DNA of 35,759 bases from Berkiella_A sp963976875 (GTDB taxonomy: Bacteria > Pseudomonadota > Gammaproteobacteria > Berkiellales > Berkiellaceae), in the NCBI GenBank assembly GCA_963976875.1, contig CAXBML010000028.1, positions 1 to 35,759 of the forward strand, written 5' to 3'. Shown piece after piece: positions 33,657 to 35,759 of the stretch (position 1 is its first letter; the number at the start of each line of letters is the position of its first letter). Made by a program: the position numbers and the translations under genes. The notes under the pieces are model-generated. The model saw only the letters and a program-made list of their open reading frames with translations. It did not search any database and had not been told where the DNA came from.

Positions 33657-35054
33657 TTGGCTACGCACCTTTCTAAAAATCCAGCGGCAAGTTTGGGTGT
33701 GTTCGCACTCGCTATGATTAGCGTATCTGCAATTATTGCGTTGCGTAACTTACCAACATTGGCGAAAAACGGCTTTTCCATTGTTATCATTTTATCTATC
33801 GCCGCTTTTTTGTTTTTTATACCCATAGCGCTAGTTTGTGCTGAGTTGGCATCAGGATGGCCTAAAGAGGGCGGTATCTATGCTTGGGTTAAAGAAGCGT
33901 TTGGTGAAAAATCGGGTGCGTTAGCAGTCTGGTTAGAATGGGCTGAAAGTGTTGTCTGGCTACCCGCTGTCCTGATGTTTATTAGTGCCAATATCGCTTA
34001 TGTATTACGGCCTGAATTGGCGGATAACCGTTATTTCATGTTTACTGTCATGACTGTAGTCCTATGGGCTGGAACCTTACTCAACTGTTTTAGTACTAAA
34101 ACCTCTGGTTGGGTCAGTACCATAGGCATTATTGCTGGTAGCATTCTGCCTGGTTTGGCTATTATCGGTTTAGGCGCATATTGGTTCCAAAGTGGTCACC
34201 CCATAGAAATAGAATTCACTCGCCAAAGTCTCTTGCCAGAACTCTCATTAAGTTCAATGGCTTATTTTACAGTCATCGCATTAGGTTTTGCCGGTATTGA
34301 GGTAGCTTCTTTTTATGTGCAAGACGTTAAAAAACCACAGCGCAACTTCCCCATTGCTATTTGCATTGCCGCCAGCCTGATAATTGTGCTTTATATGTTG
34401 GGCGCTCTAAGTGTTGCTATGGTGGTGCCCAAAGCAGATTTGAACTTATCCTCCGGCATGATGCAAGCTATGGAAATATTTTTTGGCGCGTTAAATGCTC
34501 CTTGGGCGACCCCTTGTTTCGCACTTCTAACCGTCGTTGGAGCGCTTGCACTGCTCAATACTTGGATACTGGGTCCCAGTAAAGGCTTGTTGGCCAGCGC
34601 TGAAAATGGTGATTTGCCCAAATTTGCCCGTCGTACAAACCGCTATCATTCGCCTGTTGCCATATTATTGATGCAAGGCTTTATTGGCACAGCCCTACTG
34701 AGCATGAATTTATTTATTCCCACAGTGAACCAGTTTTATTGGATTTTCCAAACACAAGCTGCACAGCTTATTTTAATGATGTACTTCATGGTCTTTATCA
34801 GTGTCATTAAATTACGTTATAGCCAACCAGAAGTTCCTCGAAACTTTGTAATACCGGGTGGTAAATTTGGCGTGTGGTTAGTAGCCGGTACAGGCGCTAT
34901 TTTCTGTATTTTTGCTTTTCTGGTTGGTTTTATTCCACCCGAAGAATATCAAATAGGTAGTCAGTTACAATATTCAGGAATACTCATCGCTGGTATCATT
35001 TTATTTTCAATGCCCCCGTTTGTATGGCAGTGGATGAAGACGAAGAAAGGATAG
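33657..35054 (+). CDS. APC-superfamily amino-acid permease
   Basis: The 465-residue membrane protein has about 12 transmembrane helices. Its first helix shows an APC-type unwound region (ASLGVFALAMISVSAIIALR), and the loop motif ASGWPKEGGIYAWVKEAFGE is characteristic of the amino acid-polyamine-organocation superfamily, near the glutamate/GABA antiporter (GadC/YjeM-like) branch. The start is TTG at 33657, chosen because AGGAG (33646-33650) stands 6 bases before it; the next Met is about 20 codons inside helix 1. It is divergent from the saccharopine/lysine dehydrogenase gene across 102 bases, so it may import the amino acid those enzymes use. The substrate cannot be read from the sequence. 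Confidence 0.85.
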   Translation: MATHLSKNPAASLGVFALAMISVSAIIALRNLPTLAKNGFSIVIILSIAAFLFFIPIALVCAELASGWPKEGGIYAWVKEAFGEKSGALAVWLEWAESVVWLPAVLMFISANIAYVLRPELADNRYFMFTVMTVVLWAGTLLNCFSTKTSGWVSTIGIIAGSILPGLAIIGLGAYWFQSGHPIEIEFTRQSLLPELSLSSMAYFTVIALGFAGIEVASFYVQDVKKPQRNFPIAICIAASLIIVLYMLGALSVAMVVPKADLNLSSGMMQAMEIFFGALNAPWATPCFALLTVVGALALLNTWILGPSKGLLASAENGDLPKFARRTNRYHSPVAILLMQGFIGTALLSMNLFIPTVNQFYWIFQTQAAQLILMMYFMVFISVIKLRYSQPEVPRNFVIPGGKFGVWLVAGTGAIFCIFAFLVGFIPPEEYQIGSQLQYSGILIAGIILFSMPPFVWQWMKTKKG

Positions 35055-35088
35055 TCTCATTGAAACAATGGATTAATGGCACAAAGCA

Positions 35089-35246
35089 AAAGTTCGCATA
35101 GCGAACATACCCCCTCTCCTGATTTTCAGGAGAGGGTGGCGTGAAACGCCGGGTGAGGTAAAATATGGTCGCAGCATCTAGGAATGCTTACTCCTGATTA
35201 TCAGGAGAAAGGAAAGATTCCCATTACTCATCAGTACCCTGAAAGC
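35089..35246 (+). repeat. Internally deleted relic of the DUF559 cassette
   Basis: This begins with the same left end as the neighbouring intact cassette: GTTCGC-ATA-GCGAAC, CCCTCTCCTGA-TTT-TCAGGAGAGGG and GGCG-TGAAA-CGCC hairpins, then GGGTGAGGTA. It then runs into ATGGTCGCAGCATCTAGGAA, a degenerate form of the first codons of the DUF559 gene (M-x-x-A-S-R). After about 10 bases it jumps to sequence resembling the cassette's right end (CTCCTGATTATCAGGAGAAA, then GGAAAGATTC and CTCATCAGTA). Nearly the whole gene is missing. Confidence 0.75.
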
Positions 35247-35247
35247 T

Positions 35248-35324
35248 AAAGTTCGCGTAGCGAACATAACCCCTCTCCTGATTTTCAGGAGAGGGTGGCG
35301 TGAAGCGCCGGGTGAGGTAAAAAT
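35248..35324 (+). repeat. Left end of the intact DUF559 cassette
   Basis: Three hairpins in a row: GTTCGC-GTA-GCGAAC (35251-35265), CCCTCTCCTGA-TTT-TCAGGAGAGGG (35271-35295) and GGCG-TGAAG-CGCC (35297-35309), followed by GGGTGAGGTA and then the start codon of the DUF559 gene. About 77 bases are nearly identical to 35089-35165. The ribosome-site-like GTGAGG lies inside the repeat, so the repeat may supply the translation signal of the gene. Confidence 0.8.
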
Positions 35325-35651
35325 ATGATAGAAGCATCTAGAAAACTTAGAAAAGCATCAACTGATGCGGAACAATTGCTTTGGCAACAACTACGAAATA
35401 GAAAATTTCATGGTTATAGATTTAAACGCCAACACGTTGTTAAACCTTATATTGTTGATTTTATTTGCCCAAGCAACAGGTTAATTATCGAAATTGATGG
35501 CTCGCAACATCTAGATAATCAAGAATACGATAATGATAGAACAGCATATTTAGAATCACTTGATTATTCTGTCATTAGATTTTGGAACAACGAGGTATTA
35601 CAAAATACTAACCTTGTTTTGGAGGCTATTTTCAATAGTCTTAATAAGTGA
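35325..35651 (+). CDS. DUF559 family putative endonuclease (Vsr/PD-(D/E)XK-like)
   Basis: The 108-residue protein is a complete DUF559 domain: EASRKLRKASTDAEQLLWQQ at the start, then FHGYRFKRQHVVKPYIVDFI and RLIIEIDGSQHLD, with the terminal DYSVIRFWNNEVL strand-helix. The Asp of VDF and the E-x-D of IEID correspond to the presumed metal-binding acids of the Vsr-like nuclease fold, and R/K-x-Q precedes them. Function is unproven; DNA cleavage or nicking is inferred from the fold. The ATG follows directly on the hairpin repeat at 35248-35324, and an inverted copy of that repeat follows the stop. Such flanking suggests the gene moves or is maintained with these repeats. Confidence 0.85.
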   Translation: MIEASRKLRKASTDAEQLLWQQLRNRKFHGYRFKRQHVVKPYIVDFICPSNRLIIEIDGSQHLDNQEYDNDRTAYLESLDYSVIRFWNNEVLQNTNLVLEAIFNSLNK

Positions 35652-35667
35652 AGTGCCTATTTAAATA

Positions 35668-35753
35668 ACCTCACCCGGCGCTTCACGCCACCCTCTCCTG
35701 AAAATCAGGAGAGGGGAAAGATTCGCGTTGCTCATCAGTATCTTGAGTCGAGC
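35668..35753 (-). repeat. Right end of the DUF559 cassette (inverted copy)
   Basis: ACCTCACCCGGCGCTTCACG and the following CCCTCTCCTGA-AAA-TCAGGAGAGGG are the reverse complement of 35270-35319, so the gene sits between inverted repeats of about 50 bases. Beyond it, GGAAAGATTCGCGTTGCTCA is a direct match (with changes) to 35211-35230 in the relic unit, which fixes the right edge of the unit past 35740. Confidence 0.8.
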
Positions 35754-35759
35754 TGAAAA

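Noticed and set aside
35089..35320. CRISPR-like direct repeats
   Set aside because: There are only two similar units with internal hairpins and gene-start homology. No regular spacers, no third repeat and no cas genes are present.

Overview
The window looks like a piece of chromosome from a low-GC gammaproteobacterium of the Legionella/Coxiella/Berkiella kind (order Legionellales). This is an inference from three things. The housekeeping block csrA-lysC-alaS-recX-recA has the order I recall from Legionella. The bases are AT-rich. Two large proteins carry eukaryotic-type exchange-factor domains for small GTPases, the sort of protein an intracellular bacterium sends into its host. No 16S rRNA or secretion-system gene is present to settle the identity.

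Layout. (1) 1-1290: the 3' end of an ISL3-like insertion sequence, present twice in tandem, then tRNA-Arg(ACG) and tRNA-Ser(GCT) on the minus strand. Each tRNA has a recognisable promoter and terminator, and each is followed by a copy of the same multi-hairpin repeat and a second, copied terminator. (2) 1296-7181, minus strand: recA, recX, alaS, lysC and csrA. (3) 7328-10964, plus strand: mutS and an adenine-deaminase-type hydrolase. (4) 10966-18533: a divergent pair of giant accessory genes, an ankyrin + RasGEF protein (minus) and a 1758-residue protein with a Dbl-homology (RhoGEF) domain (plus). (5) 18540-26725: a YdgA-like DUF945 protein, FadE acyl-CoA dehydrogenase, an HdeD-like membrane protein, an unrecognised 334-residue protein and a TIGR03503-type VWA membrane protein. 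(6) 26911-28991: minCDE. (7) 29097-35054: FadD, an ALDH7-type aldehyde dehydrogenase and a saccharopine/lysine dehydrogenase-family enzyme on the minus strand, divergent from an APC amino-acid permease. (8) 35089 to the end: a small DUF559 nuclease gene inside a hairpin-rich inverted-repeat cassette, next to what looks like an internally deleted copy of the same cassette.

How the genes work together. FadD and FadE are the activating and first oxidising steps of fatty-acid beta-oxidation. The saccharopine/lysine dehydrogenase-like enzyme and the ALDH7 enzyme would convert lysine (or saccharopine) to allysine and then to 2-aminoadipate, and the divergent permease could supply the amino acid. 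RecA, RecX and MutS are DNA maintenance proteins, and MinCDE places the division septum. The RasGEF/RhoGEF pair is the most striking content: both are predicted to act on host, not bacterial, GTPases, and they share one intergenic region.

Several short palindromic repeat families are visible. One 27-bp family flanks and forms the end of recX and recurs between minE and fadD. The tRNA-linked hairpin module and the DUF559 cassette repeats are separate families. All coordinates inside proteins were counted by hand and are approximate.
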